This document shows, one piece after another, positions 1 to 11,600 of a stretch of 27,615 nt of DNA. This DNA is from Apostichopus californicus. Taxonomy: Eukaryota > Echinodermata > Holothuroidea > Aspidochirotida > Stichopodidae. How positions within the stretch are numbered: position 1 is the stretch's first letter; the number at the start of each line of letters is the position of its first letter. Location of the stretch: contig JAIPMN010005914.1 in assembly GCA_020650975.1 (NCBI GenBank), positions 8,996 through 36,610 on the forward strand, given 5' to 3'. The translations under genes and the position numbers were made by a program. Below the pieces are notes generated by a model, which saw only the letters and a list, made by a program, of their open reading frames with translations, was not told the origin of the DNA and did not search any database.

Positions 1-384
1 GAATCTCCATGATGACCACTCATGAACGACCCTTCGACCGCGGACCGGCAGTAGGCTATATTTGCTGAAAAACCGGACGTGACATAGCGCATAGGCCGAG
101 AAGTCTACAGTAGTCGCACTGCACTGAAAACGCATGTTAACGACCGTCGAATAATATAATTCCTGATCTACAAGACTACAACACACATAACGTTTACTAC
201 TGAATCTGTGTGTTCTACTGTTCGGGCAAACTTTGCCTTTGTCACTCTTTTTTAAAATATCCATAATCCCTAACATACAAATAAATACTAATACAAACAG
301 CCAATCAGTATTTTGTAACCAGTGCGCAAACAAGCTAGTGAGCAATACTATACCCTTATAGAAAGGTGGTTTCCAGGTACTTGA
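1..384. other. Intronic sequence, no gene seen
   Basis: No WD40 exon, start codon context or recognisable repeat was found here. The missing 5' exons of Poc1 are therefore further left, and this stretch is most simply part of a Poc1 intron. Confidence 0.5.
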
Positions 385-459
385 ATGCCAAAGAAGATGT
401 TAAAAGGTACAAAATGCCGACATCATACACATGTTTCTCACATCATTGCTCGCGTCATT

Positions 460-1157
460 GCCTGGATACCCTGTTACATTTTCAATCGGGTTTTCACTTC
501 TGGGACGTACCCTGATGCTCTTAAAACCGCTAAAAAAACAAATTTTCAAGAAAGGAGACAACACTATCGCTGAGAACTACCGGCCAACAGTGGCGGAGCG
601 TCCAAACAGTCAGGGGGTTGATGCCCCCCCCCCCCTCCCTGACGGACTCAAATGGACTGCTGGCGCCCTTTTCAGCTTTTTAGCATTGACATTTGTCACA
701 TTTTGTTGGTGTAGTTTACTGACAACATGCTCTAACTTACGGCGGTATTTAATTTATCGGCACTTAATTCTGTTGTACGAAACTCTTTCCAAGAACTGAA
801 CGGGGTTTTCGATCTATTTTTTCGAAAACATGAGCACTCACAAAGATACCACAGGGATTGTGATGGAGCGCATGTACTTCCAACACCCATATAAACTTCC
901 GACTTGTCACAAATGGCGATGACACATATTTATTCTTCGTTTATCTGCAAATAAGCAAGGCCCGGAAAGGGTCATTTCCGGCGATCTAGGGAATATCTTT
1001 ACTCAAAAAAATTCTGTACACTCCGCGCCAACCTGTGGTGGCGCTCCGCTTAGATAGTGTCGAAGCGCCCCTGCAGGCCATTCTCGCCCCCCTGACCAAT
1101 ACCCCTAGCTCCGCCACTGCCGGCCAATCAGTCTATCACCCTAATAATATTTCAGAC
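460..1157 (+). pseudogene. LINE (non-LTR retrotransposon) reverse-transcriptase fragment, frameshifted and split by a hAT element
   Basis: A short stretch with the character of the finger region of non-LTR reverse transcriptases. One frame reads FTSGTYPDALKTAK (about 494-535). After a frameshift the next frame reads IFKKGDNTIAENYRP, ending at about 586. The hAT element at 588-1119 interrupts it there. After the insertion the coding sense resumes at about 1120 as the usual NYRPIS motif, then meets stop codons at 1140-1145. Only about 70 codons are recognisable, with no endonuclease or YADD catalytic motif, so this is a dead 5'- and 3'-truncated copy. The clade (CR1, RTE or other) cannot be told from so little. 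Confidence 0.75.
588..1119. mobile_element. Non-autonomous hAT-type element (MITE), 532 bp, intact ends
   Basis: The outer 12 bases are perfect terminal inverted repeats: CAGTGGCGGAGC at 588-599 and GCTCCGCCACTG at 1108-1119. The element is flanked on both sides by the 8-bp direct repeat CCGGCCAA (580-587 and 1120-1127). CAGTG-type ends with 8-bp duplications define hAT transposons. It has C-rich subterminal tracts and no transposase frame. Excision of the element restores the LINE motif it interrupts, which confirms the boundaries to the base. Confidence 0.9.
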
Positions 1158-1427
1158 GCAATCTTTCATGTCAGTTTGACATATAGTTCGGTCATTTCAG
1201 TATGTTACTTGGCTGAAAGCCCAGTCAATCTTTCTTTATTTTCCATGCGCAATTTGCAGATTTGTCGAAAAATGTCAATGCCGGTGTCAAACTCACAAAA
1301 GATATGTCATGATATTTCAAAGTAACTTACCAGATTGTTTTTTTTCTTCTATTTCACTAAACTCTTTGATGACCATATCAAAACATGGGATCTCAAAATA
1401 AAGGATGTTGAGAAAACTTTAGAGCAG

Positions 1428-1618
1428 CTTAGAAGGCCTGAAAAGTGTCATTTCCAACGATCTAGGAGGCCTTTTTAGCTAAAACTTTTCTGTACGCTGC
1501 GCCCCAACTCATGGTGGCGCTCCGCTTAGATAGTAACAAGAAAATGGTCAAGCCCCCCCAGGAAATGTTCAAGCCCCCCCAGCGCCCCCCCACTGAAAAA
1601 ATCCTGGCTACGCCACTG
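1428..1618. mobile_element. Right-end fragment of a hAT element related to 588-1119
   Basis: This segment matches 949-1119 in the same orientation. Shared blocks are TCATTTCC..CGATCTAGG, then TTCTGTAC, then GGTGGCGCTCCGCTTAGATAGT (about 1513-1534 against 1034-1055, roughly). It ends in GGCTACGCCACTG, the inverse of the hAT terminus CAGTGGCGTAGCC. No matching left terminus is found upstream, so the copy is truncated. Read on the - strand it produces the junk peptide WRSQDFF...GGALGG, a common false open frame from this repeat. Confidence 0.7.
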
Positions 1619-1954
1619 GAGATAACAATGATTAAGAACCCATTTGATACTAACTGCATACATGAATAAGTTATCAGTGGTTTGTACTTTGTTGGAAAGT
1701 TTACTATACCAACAGCTATCACTTAACATTGAGTTAAGGTCTTGGTACAGTACATAAATTTGTGAGGTGTTTTCGTATGCCAACACATGCGTGAAGTACA
1801 CACCATAAAACATTCCAAAAACAACATGCTCACTTGTTTCTGAGTGACTTAACCTTTTAAATAAGGGCATAACTTTCTTTGGGTTTTACTTCTCTTGAAG
1901 TATTGGTAAAGAGGTTGAGTTTTAGTGCACTGATGATGTTTTCATTCTCCACAG

Positions 1955-4900
1955 GAAAGGAGAATCCACTGTGTTCAAAGCACATACAGCAACAGTACGT
2001 AGTGTTCAATTCTCCAGTGATGGCCAACATTTGTTGACCTGTTCAGATGACAAGACACTAAAGGTAATGTAACATTTGAAAGAAGCAGGACCAGTGTCTA
2101 TAAATTAAGGTGTGTGTGTGTGGGGGGGGGGGGGGTTGCAGTTAAGTCTCAAAGAGGTGTGATTCAAAGTTCAAATTTAACGGAGGTCATGCCAATGGCA
2201 AGAGATTTCTTCCTATAGGTTAGTGATGATAGTGGAGAAGTGAGTGACAGGGTGTGGGGTAGTTTGAACCAGAGAAGATAAAATAACATCTAAAATGGCA
2301 TTGATATATAGATGGAGAGCTTTATGTCTAAATTCAACACTTGAAAAGACACTGTGTCCTCTTGATACAAACTACTGCAAATGATATTCCTGTGTAAACC
2401 AGAATGGTATTTAAAATAAACTAAAACATTCCTTAGTCAGGTAAACTTACAGTAGTAGCCAACTGTAACTTAATGAAGGAAGGATTAACACAAATAATTA
2501 TAACTGAGTTATCTCCCGATTCCAGATCCGACTCTGAGGTGTGGCTAATGTTAATATTCAGTTTATTCAGAGTAAAGAAACTTGTATTGGAGTCTGTGTG
2601 TTTTACATTTTATGTCACTATTACCCGCTGTCACACATCATATGTGTTGTTCAATCCTGTGTCTGGGCTAGAATATTGATCCTATTAACCAGGTGACATT
2701 AAATGGTACACAAAAAGAAGATACTACACGTATATAACCCTGCTAACTTTAAAGTTGGAGGTCAAAATCCGATATATTCATAGCAAGGTACAGTAACGTT
2801 ATTTGTATTACACTGAGCCTGCCGCTGCTTCAGAGAGAATGCTCACTTGGTAAAATACCATCATCTTCAGGTTTGGACCGTTCATCGTCAGAAGTTTCAG
2901 TTTTCGCTGAGTCAACACATGAACTGGGTCAGATGTGCTAAATGGTCACCGGATGGAAGACTAATTGTGTCTGGCAGTGACGACAAAACCATAAAACTCT
3001 GGGACCGGAATAGTAAGGAATGTATCCACACATTCTTTGAGCATGGAGGGTAAGTCAGGGTAACATAAAATGCTTTTTTGACAGGATTCGAGGATCTAAT
3101 TCAAACACATAAATTATGAATAATGTCTTGGTGGCGGTAGACTTGTTTCATTGTTTATTGTTTTAACAGTTGGTGTTCTTTTCATTGCTGCTTAATAAAA
3201 TGAGTGTATGCAACATTTTGACTAATACTTACAAAAGTATGTTTTAATAGGCACTAATTATGAATAGGAAAATGTCAGCAGACCAAATGCTTTTATGTAG
3301 TGTTACCCTGTTTGATGTAAATAGGCTTAAAACAGCCTATTCTGCACACATGTAAGGTCTCCCACCACACAAGTGCCTAAACTCAAACATACTTTGTTGT
3401 TTATTACCAAAATCTGTTGCTTTCCAAACACAATATCAAGTATTTCCATATGCAAACATCACTTTTGTAACATATGTACCCAGATGTCCTTCTCATTTGC
3501 ATATAATGCTCTAGACTATCGTTGGTTTGTCAAATTACTATGCCATTTTAGAAGACCTCTTTATATCATTTCTATTATATGGATCAGTGACATTAGTAAC
3601 ATCAGTAACACCACATATAAATCACTGCATCTCAAACCTCACCTTAGCAACCTATGTTCTGATTTCTCTAGGCTAGTCAAGGCCCATAAAATATTAAACT
3701 GGCTTGCATGCCACTCTTTTATCTCATTTTTGGTGCACAACCCATAATTTTAGAAGATGGTGTAAGTGGGAAGATGGTGTTAAGTGCACCAGATTTTTAG
3801 TAATGAAATGCAACCATGTTGCAGGAAAGTCATCTTACGATTAAAGAGCTAAAATTGAGATGCAAAGCATTCTAATCTATCTAAATACATATCTAAATAG
3901 AGCTAAATAAACAGTGTTCTGTAAATTAACCTGCTGAATGAGAGCCAATTGGCTGTCATAACAGAGAGTGTATACTGTTGGTTGTGTGTGCTTTCATATC
4001 ATTCATAAATACTGTCTTTCGTCTTCTACGTATTTTCCCATTCTGTTTTTTTTTACCAGATTTGTTCATTCTGTAGCTTTCCACCCTAGTGGTACATGTA
4101 TAGCAGCAGCAGGCACTGACAGTACAGTTAAAGTTTGGGACATCAGAATGAATAAATTACTACAACATTATCAAGGTAAGACTTATCAAATACAATGTTT
4201 GTTTGTGTGCTTTCTCAGAAGTACTGTTGGATTATCTAGATCTGTCTGGGGTTGTCTGGGAAGCAAATGTTTACATTTTGTAATCCACCAGTTCTAATAT
4301 ACAGCAACATAGTGCAGGGTTCATTGATATTAATGTATATTGGAATGTCCAATAATATTCATTTCTAGTGGAAAGTGAACCAATATGAGTGCAAAGTGAA
4401 CTGTCGCGGCGCCATGTATTTATTCTGTTTTTTAACTGACATGTTATGAGACCTGACTATTTGGTTTAATTGGTTTCAAAGGACTTCTGCAAAATAGGTG
4501 TACATGATATATACTAACTACATTAATGTCCTTTATTGGCCAGTAGAGAACATTTATGTTATCATTAATTTTATTAATTTTTGACAGCTCATTCTGGAGC
4601 AGTGAACAGCCTCTCATTTCATCCAAGTGGCAACTACCTAATCACAGCATCCAACGACGCAACCCTTAAAATTCTTGATCTATTGGAAGGGAGATTATTT
4701 TATACTCTACATGGGCATCAGGTAAATCCAACTCAGTTGTATTGAAATATTGATGAACCGGAGAGATACACCCCCCCCCCCCCATTTTCCCTTTTTCTAA
4801 CAAGAACCCACAGGAAACAACATTCAGTAAATGAATAAATCCAATTTTTGACTGCTACCTCAAGATTTTATGAATATATCTAGAGTGGTATATTAGATGT

Positions 4901-7655
4901 GTACTCTTATATAAATTGACCTCTTTAGAGTATCTATTTATGGAAGTATTCCCTCAGCCCTCTACAGTAAGAATCATTCCCAATGAAACAAGTACTGAAT
5001 CCTATCAGCCCAGCCCAATCGTGTTTTAGTAACATGTTTTACACGATCCTCCAACGTCGCTTGTTATAAATCCATTGTGATATTTTATTGGATTTATAAG
5101 TTTCCATTTTCATCTCATTTTTTAGGGTCCTGCTACTGCCGTCAGCTTTTCTAGGAACGGGGAACATTTTGCATCCGGTGGAGCAGATGAGCAAGTATGT
5201 ATGACATCTCTGATATGAGTGAATCTGGAATTGAAACCAAAATACAAGGTTCAAAACATGCATGTGCAAAATGACTACTGTGAATAGTTTTGTCAACCGT
5301 CTGAATGTAGGAATTCAAGAGCTGATAACAGCAATGGCTACAAGCATGGTGGCCCTTACTCTTTCCTTAATGGCTTGGTGTCTTTCAACAGAATTCGTAA
5401 TATAGAAATACTAGTTTGTTGTTCAGGCATGAGCTTTTTCCGCGAATTCGCGGAATATCCGTGATTTCTATTCTACCTCGGGGACAAAAACTACACACTG
5501 TAGCATACGCAAACTGGAGCCTATACCGCAATTTTTGCAAAATTTCGTGATTTTTTTTTTTTACCCCAGGCTCATCCCTGGTTGTTATGGCATCATTAAA
5601 GCATTGCAGAAAGTAGCCTTCATGCCCAATATGATGTGCAGGACGAATTCCCTGGTCTTGGATTTTAAAATTATATTTGATCTTCCTTGCAGGTTTTGGT
5701 CTGGAAAACTAACTTTGATAAAATTGATTACAACGAAGTTCTACAATCTCACAAAGCTAGATCTCAGGTGCAGCCAGCTCCTCACATTCATGATATACAC
5801 CCTAGATCGCCCATGTATCGGCAAGCGGTGCGACCTCTAGGGTCAGAGGTCAACACACACACAGAACCTAGGGACATGGCCAATAAAACACCAACGGTCA
5901 CTAACCTCGGCCCAGCTCTCTTCTCTCAGCATCGAGTGAGTACATTTCATAAATATATATAATATTTAAAGTAATAATTTTAATAATTGCTGTTTTGGAA
6001 GTAGTCACAAGTCTTTGGCAATGATCATCTCACCTGCCTGAGTATATGTGTGTTTTTCATATTCCATATTTGCAGTGGCTTCTCTGTCAGTATTTCCATC
6101 TATCATAAAATGATATTATGTGGTTCGTGGGTGTGATGGAAAGTTCTTTGTTAGCAGAAAGGCTAAAAGGTTGTTGTCAATGATGAAAATGGGTGCATTT
6201 TTTTAATAAACTTCTAATTTTTGATATACAGTGCATACTGTAAATGAAATTGATTACTTTCCTAGAAACAGTCATACTGAAGGCATTTAGTGATTCTGAA
6301 CCAGGCTAGTGGGGTTAGTAATATTTATACAGTTTCCTGATAGGAGGTGCTGATAACAAACTTGTAAACAACTTCTTTGAAATAAAGGACAGGAGAAAAG
6401 GGGGAAAACAGTTTACGTGAGGGAAGGTTCAAACCTCTGAATATGTTAATGTGTATGTTAATGTTAATGTAAGTTAATAAAATCTGTATGTATATTCGTT
6501 CATTTGTTAATTATTGGGCTCACCATAAGTTTCTCTGTTTGACTTCAGAATGGTGGCTCTGGGTCATCAGTGGGAGCCAGTCTTCATGGCTTAGATATAA
6601 CATCAGGTGATATAGAAACAAGAGATTTACACTCTGAGAGAACTCCAGGGGGAGAGGCAACTACCGTACCCCTAGAAGTTAAAGAGATGCCCGCTGGTCT
6701 GGCAAAGACTCTTGAACACATTGTGGGCCAATTAGATGTCCTAACCCAGGTAAGGGTGAGATCTGGTAAATGATTGCTAATGTTAAAATCAGTCTAGAGC
6801 TGGTAGTAATGATGTTAATGATTGCTGTTCAGCCTAGAGCTGGTTTTAATGATGTTAATGATTGCTGTAATAACCAGCCTAGAGCTGGTTGTAATGGTGT
6901 TAATGCTTGCTGTTATAATCAGCCTAGAGCTGGTTGTAATGATACTAATGATTGCTGCTCAGCCTAGAGCTGGTTGTAATGGTGTTTATAATTGCTGTTC
7001 AGTCTAGAGCTGATTGTAATGATACTAATGACTGCTGATGGTAAAATCAGTCTAGAACTGGTTGTAATGGTGTTCATGCTTGCTGTTATAATCAGCCTAG
7101 AACTGGTTGAAATGATGTTAATGATTGCTGCTCAGCCTAGAGCTGGTTGTAATGATATTAATGCTTGCTGATCAGCCTAGAGCTGGTTGTAATAATACTA
7201 ATGATTGCTGATCAGCCTAGAGCTGGTTGTAATAGTATTAATGCTTGCTGTTATAATCAGTCTAGAGCTCGTTGTAATGATGTTAATGCTTGCTGTTACA
7301 ATCAGCCTAGAGCTGATCGTAATGATATTAATGATTGCTGATCAGTCTAGAGCTGGTTGTAATGATACTACTGATTGCTGTTATAATCAGCCTAGAGCTG
7401 GTTGTAATGATACTAATGATTTATGCTCAGCCTAGAGCTGGTTGTAATGATACTACTGATTGCTGTAATAATCATCCTAGAGCTACTTAAATTAAATAGT
7501 GTTGTGAACTCTAAGCCACAAGTCTCTCATGTTATCTTTCCTAACTGCAGACGGTTAACATTCTTGAACAGCGATTAACCATGACAGAGAACAAGCTGCG
7601 AGAGGTCCTTGACAACCAACAGAAGATTACTCTACAGGTCCGCCCTACAGACTGA
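1955..7655 (+). CDS. POC1: Poc1 centriolar WD40 protein, last eight coding exons (5' end outside window)
   Basis: Exons: 1955-2063, 2871-3049, 4060-4175, 4588-4721, 5126-5194, 5693-5935, 6549-6749, 7551-7655 (stop TGA 7653-7655). All junctions are GT-AG and the frame carries through, giving 384 residues after one split codon. The exons encode WD repeats 3 to 7 in order ([50 protein letters not shown]), then a low-conservation linker of about 120 residues, then the C-terminal helix beginning [15 protein letters not shown] and running through [13 protein letters not shown]. That helix is the hallmark of POC1A/POC1B, and phrases such as [11 protein letters not shown] and [11 protein letters not shown] match vertebrate POC1 as I recall it. 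In the family, POC1 binds centriole microtubules and stabilises centrioles and ciliary basal bodies. The start codon and the first two WD repeats must lie upstream of base 1. Introns hold a MITE (5424-5580) and a minisatellite (6790-7484). Family assignment is very secure; the A/B distinction does not apply outside vertebrates. Confidence 0.96.
2109..2138. repeat. (GT)n followed by a poly-G run
   Basis: Alternating GT passes directly into an uninterrupted G tract inside a Poc1 intron. It is a simple repeat, G-rich enough to fold or to stall sequencing. Confidence 0.9.
2139..2870. other. Poc1 intron, nothing recognised
   Basis: Unique AT-rich sequence ending at the acceptor CATCTTCAG before the WD4 exon. 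The small open frame at 2473-2679 has no splice or homology support. Confidence 0.5.
3050..4059. other. Poc1 intron, nothing recognised
   Basis: A 1 kb intron with donor GTAAGT and an acceptor preceded by a T tract (TTTTTTTTACCAG). A 124-codon open frame at 3373-3747 is compositionally like the AT-rich background (rich in Ile, Ser, Phe, His) and shows no domain. Confidence 0.55.
4771..4783. repeat. Poly-C tract (13 C)
   Basis: Homopolymer in a Poc1 intron; length polymorphism or a sequencing length error is likely. Confidence 0.9.
5424..5580. mobile_element. Small MITE, hAT-like ends, 157 bp, 6-bp target duplication
   Basis: The left end CAGGCATGAGC (5424-5434) and the inverse of the right end GCTCATCCCTG (5570-5580) match at 10 of 11 positions. 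Both flanks carry the direct repeat GTTGTT (5418-5423 and 5581-5586). The element includes a short palindromic CGCGAATTCGCG and a T tract. It has no coding capacity. It lies in the Poc1 intron just upstream of the WD7/linker exon at 5693, ending about 110 bp before the acceptor. Confidence 0.78.
5936..6548. other. Poc1 intron, nothing recognised
   Basis: AT-rich unique sequence with donor GTGAGT and acceptor TTTGACTTCAG. A loose TTAATGT repetition occurs at 6441-6470 (TATGTTAATG). Confidence 0.5.
6790..7484. repeat. Minisatellite in a Poc1 intron: 16 full units of 40 or 45 bp plus a partial
   Basis: Each unit begins CAG(C/T)CTAGAGCTGGTTGT, followed by AATGATACTAATGATTGCTG or a close variant. 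Unit lengths in order are 40, 45, 45, 40, 40, 48, 45, 40, 40, 40, 45, 45, 40, 45, 40, 45. The 45-bp form carries an extra five bases (ending TTATAAT or TAATAAT rather than CT or AT) before the next CAG. A 17th unit is cut off after CATCCTAGAGCT. The array lies between the last two coding exons. The open frames across it are by-products. Confidence 0.95.
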
Positions 7656-7994
7656 ATGCTGGACCCACCAGTCCTCTCCGATCTCAGGAATCACATATCA
7701 TAAAGTCAGAAGGATTATAATGACATTCTGGGAATCCAAAGTGTTGTATGTGTTTGATGTCTCGACATACTGTATTCTGATTGGTCACAGTGATTTTAAC
7801 TGCAGGTTAAATGATGGATGCTTTCATTATTCACTCCTCCAGTTTGAGTTTGGTTTATCGCTGCATACTGAACTCGAATGGCATTTACAACATTTAGACC
7901 TATGCTACCAAATTTATTTCACCGATCGATCACAGTTATATCACGTATTGAGGTGGTTCTAAATAAGTAATTACCTGTGTGTAATAATAATAAA
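7656..7994 (+). other. Probable Poc1 3' UTR with AATAAA signal
   Basis: The sequence after the Poc1 stop has no further splice-linked coding exon. The first canonical polyadenylation hexamer AATAAA is at 7989-7994. The 117-codon open frame at 7609-7962 overlaps the last exon in another frame and looks like noncoding background. UTR extent is inferred. Confidence 0.5.
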
Positions 7995-8235
7995 TAATAG
8001 TTGATGAAGTAGACTACTTAAACTGACCATTTAAAGCAATTGTCAAGAAATGTGCCTTCTAATGAGTCCTTCAAAACCCAGCATTTTATTTATTTATTTA
8101 TGTTCCCTTTTTCTTTAAATCTCCTTTGTATGTAATTGCAATGTTAAGTACAAGCCTAAGAAGTCTTCAATTGAGGAGATGTGATACCTCATTTTACTTA
8201 TGAAACTATAGCATACTATAAACCAGCGTATAGAG

Positions 8236-8602
8236 CAGGGTGGGCAACCTTTTTGAATGAATAAGCCAGATATAAGGGGTGAAAAATTGACTGGGCCGCA
8301 CCTAACTAATGACCTGCTGTTGATTTCAAACCTTTGATTCCTAGGACTTTCAAGCAATAGGTGTGTGTACTTAATCTGTATTCACAAAACATAATGTCAA
8401 TACATTACAGTTGATAATGAATGGGTATAATAGGCCTACTTGACAGCATCATTAATGCCGATAAATTCTAAGCAGCTAGCTCGTTTTTTGTGCTGATGTA
8501 AAATAGATTGATTTTTTTCTTTATCTGGAGACATCTCACAGGCCGCAAAAAAATCACTGGCGGGCCGCATGTGGCCCGCAGGCCGTAGGTTGCCCACCCC
8601 TG
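8236..8602. mobile_element. Non-autonomous hAT-type element, 367 bp, 8-bp target duplication
   Basis: The left end is CAGGGTGGGCAACCT (8236-8250). The right end AGGTTGCCCACCCCTG is its inverse with one extra G. The direct repeat GTATAGAG flanks both sides (8228-8235 and 8603-8610). The subterminal GGGCCGCATGTGGCCCGC palindrome near the right end is typical of the widespread Charlie-like hAT families. No transposase frame remains. It lies just beyond the Poc1 3' end, in the convergent intergenic interval. Confidence 0.9.
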
Positions 8603-8610
8603 GTATAGAG

Positions 8611-11600
8611 CAAAGATATCCATTATTAAAGGCATAGATCATGGGAGTACTCCTGTAGTTATAATTAATTTCCTGACTGACTTAAAACAAGTAATTAAAT
8701 GTTACCTCTAACGACCATATCCTACTGGATGTTTGTATAGTGTCTTTAGATGTAAGTAATTAAGAAACTTCCTTATCCTCCCTATGTCTAAGTAAATTGA
8801 TGACTTATGAAAAGAAACTTTGTACGAAACGTAGATATATAACATGTTTCTGATTATAGAGTGTCTTTAGGTACAATGCATTTTGTACAGAATATAACCT
8901 AAACCAAGATATCTTAAACCTCTATGCTCTGGTCCAGTAGAATGCCTTCTTTGAACGCTGTGAAAATCTGATTATATGAATACCAACTTGTCTTGTAAGA
9001 TATGTAAATAGGATGTAAATATATTTCATGGTTGCCGTAAATGATGAATGTGGTATTATAAATGATTTCTGGCCAATTATTGGAAGAGAGCCACAATTTC
9101 CCGAAATATTGACATTTTCGTGTGCCTTCAATTATTCCCACATTCCATTTATATTAATTGTACAGATAGATAATGGTGCTTCCAATACACTATATCCTTT
9201 GCAGTGAAGCTACAAATTTAAAGTGTGATGTCTTTTATTATGTTCTTTAGTACATGTAGTATATATATATATATTCACATATAGTATCCATACATCATGT
9301 ATATCTACACATGAATATAGTACAATTATTGACAAGTTTATCATTGAAAAATCTGTAAGCCCTTGTGATATTAACTGAAACTGGAGCTATTGTTATGGTA
9401 GGGTGAGACAAGACTGCTGAATGTTACATTTGAGGAACACTATGTTGTCATGGTAATGATTTTCAACATTTAGCTATATTGTACCACAGGGTAATAATAA
9501 ATTTAACTAGCACACTACTAGTCATGTAAAAATTGTACAAAGTCAATAACATAATGTGAAAACAAAACAGGAAACTTGTAAGACATGTATCAGAAAGGCT
9601 TCAGCAAAACATCCAAATATTTATTCACCTGATATGTGTATAAAGTTATAGATACCGATAATTATAGTTATTAAGTAATGGAATAGAAGTAACATTGAAA
9701 ACTGAGAACTAACGATAAAAGTCAAATGCTACTTTAAAGTACTGATATGTATGAATATGTATGAACTGTGGTTGACAGTATCATGCTAAAATTGCAGTAA
9801 GAGTCACCCTGAATATTTTTATATTATGTTTATAAACTAATCATTCACAAAATACAGAAACATACCATCGTTGGCACTTTTTAACAAACTGATAATTAGT
9901 GATAAAAGACGAAATGATCAACATTTGATTTATGGATATGATAATGAATATAGATTGCATATATACAGTACTGATATGTTAGGAGTCCTGTCAGAGAAGA
10001 TTCTTGGCTCTTATGCAGCGATTATCACCCTCTGTACTATTTATAGCTTTAACAAACAATAAAATATAGCCTCGTTCCCTGTCCACCAAATAAATATGAT
10101 AAATATCTTGGAGCAGAAACCTTACATATGTCTCCTAGAAATTTATAAAAATACCCATGACAGTTTAAATATGATCTAAATTCTCTTTATTCTTTAGAAA
10201 ACTAATAGCTTAAAAACAGTAGCAATTTTAGACAGCGTTAATGTTGACGTAATGTTCACTAAAACCGGAGTTATTTCTCAGATAAATAAGTTTTTAAAAG
10301 CCTCTTAAATGATGAGTATCAGAAGTTTGTTTCCATGATAAACAAAAGATTATAAAATGACACTTAACTGGCAGTATTCTATGAAATATTTGCATAATTA
10401 AAGTTATTCAAACATGTCACATCCCAGAGTTATTGTGTTATATTATACCATTAATACTGTAAGGTTCCTTTCTTTGTAGTAAATTGTAAGATGAAAGGAA
10501 CTGTATTGCATTCACTTCACAAAGAAATTAACGGAAACAAAACTTTACTCATCACAAAACAACACAGAAAATGTGAATAGAATTAAAGACATTAAGTTAG
10601 ACACTGGCATTATTTCTGATACACGCTTGACTTAATGTATGCAATTATGAATTATGGAAGAATAATAATGACAGAGTCCATAAAAACATGTCATTGTTAC
10701 TTTTGATGTTCAATAATAATACTCATACTTTGGCAAAACCAAATTGCACAAAAATTATAGTATAAAAACCTTTTTGCAATTGTAATAAGTTGTAATAAGC
10801 TTACAATACCCGTCAATTCTTCTTGTCTAGCATTTTACTGAATGTAAAAAATTCCTATTTGAATCATTAGTTGCTTTAAATTTATATTTTCATGGAATCC
10901 ACTATAATATAATACTTGGATTTGGCTTAAGACAAAATATTATACAGTAAAAGGGTAGTCACATGAATTATTCAAACCTGATTGTTAAATAATTAAATAA
11001 AACTTAAAGCAAGATAGTGGTGAATACTTTATGCAAAATAAACAAACTTACCTTTACTTTGAATTTTATCTACATGTAGTCAATAAATTTGTTGATGATA
11101 AAAAAGATAGAAGTTTGGTAACTTAAGAAAGCTAAAAGAGACATCACTTAGTGTGTGAAAACTATGATTGAAAAACTTTAAAATGATATGACATGCTACT
11201 TGCTTGACCAGTAAAGCCTCCCTATAAAGCCTCTTGGTTAAATACTTAGATCTGTTAGATGTGTACATGTCCTAACAAACCCTCAGAGATATTTCAGCTT
11301 CCATCAATTGTTAACTAGATTTAAATTTCATCAGATAGCAGGACATTGATACGTTAAATATGGTAGAATGGAGTACTGTCTGTGTGTGTGATTGTCAGTG
11401 GTAATTTACTTAAATCTACTTAATCTTCTCAAGCAATCAATTATTTCTGATTTTTTTTTCAGTTTCCTATCTCACTGAGGAGACAACTTTAGCCACAAAA
11501 CTCGACTGGTAAAAACAAATCCCCAAACCTTACTTTGAAGTAAATAAGTCTAAATTTAGGAAGAATCATACAGCTTGATCTACTGAACTTAAGCTTAAAC

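Noticed and set aside
1462..1870. Two overlapping minus-strand open frames containing WRSQDFF and GGALGG-type peptide
   Set aside because: They read through the right end of a hAT element and its C-rich tract. This peptide pattern comes from the repeat, not a gene.
1..1954. Missing first Poc1 exons (WD repeats 1-2)
   Set aside because: Searched in all frames for the expected GHKDAVT..FSP and SRDKTVRLW motifs and found none; they are outside the window.
3373..3747. 124-codon open frame in a Poc1 intron
   Set aside because: AT-rich background composition, no domain, and it lies wholly between two Poc1 exons on the same strand.
6770..7435. Open frames with repeated QPRAGCND or ISLELVVM peptides
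   Set aside because: Translations of the 40/45-bp minisatellite inside a Poc1 intron; the frame changes with unit length.
7609..7962. 117-codon plus-strand open frame overlapping the Poc1 last exon
   Set aside because: It is out of frame with Poc1, starts inside its final exon and lies in the probable 3' UTR.
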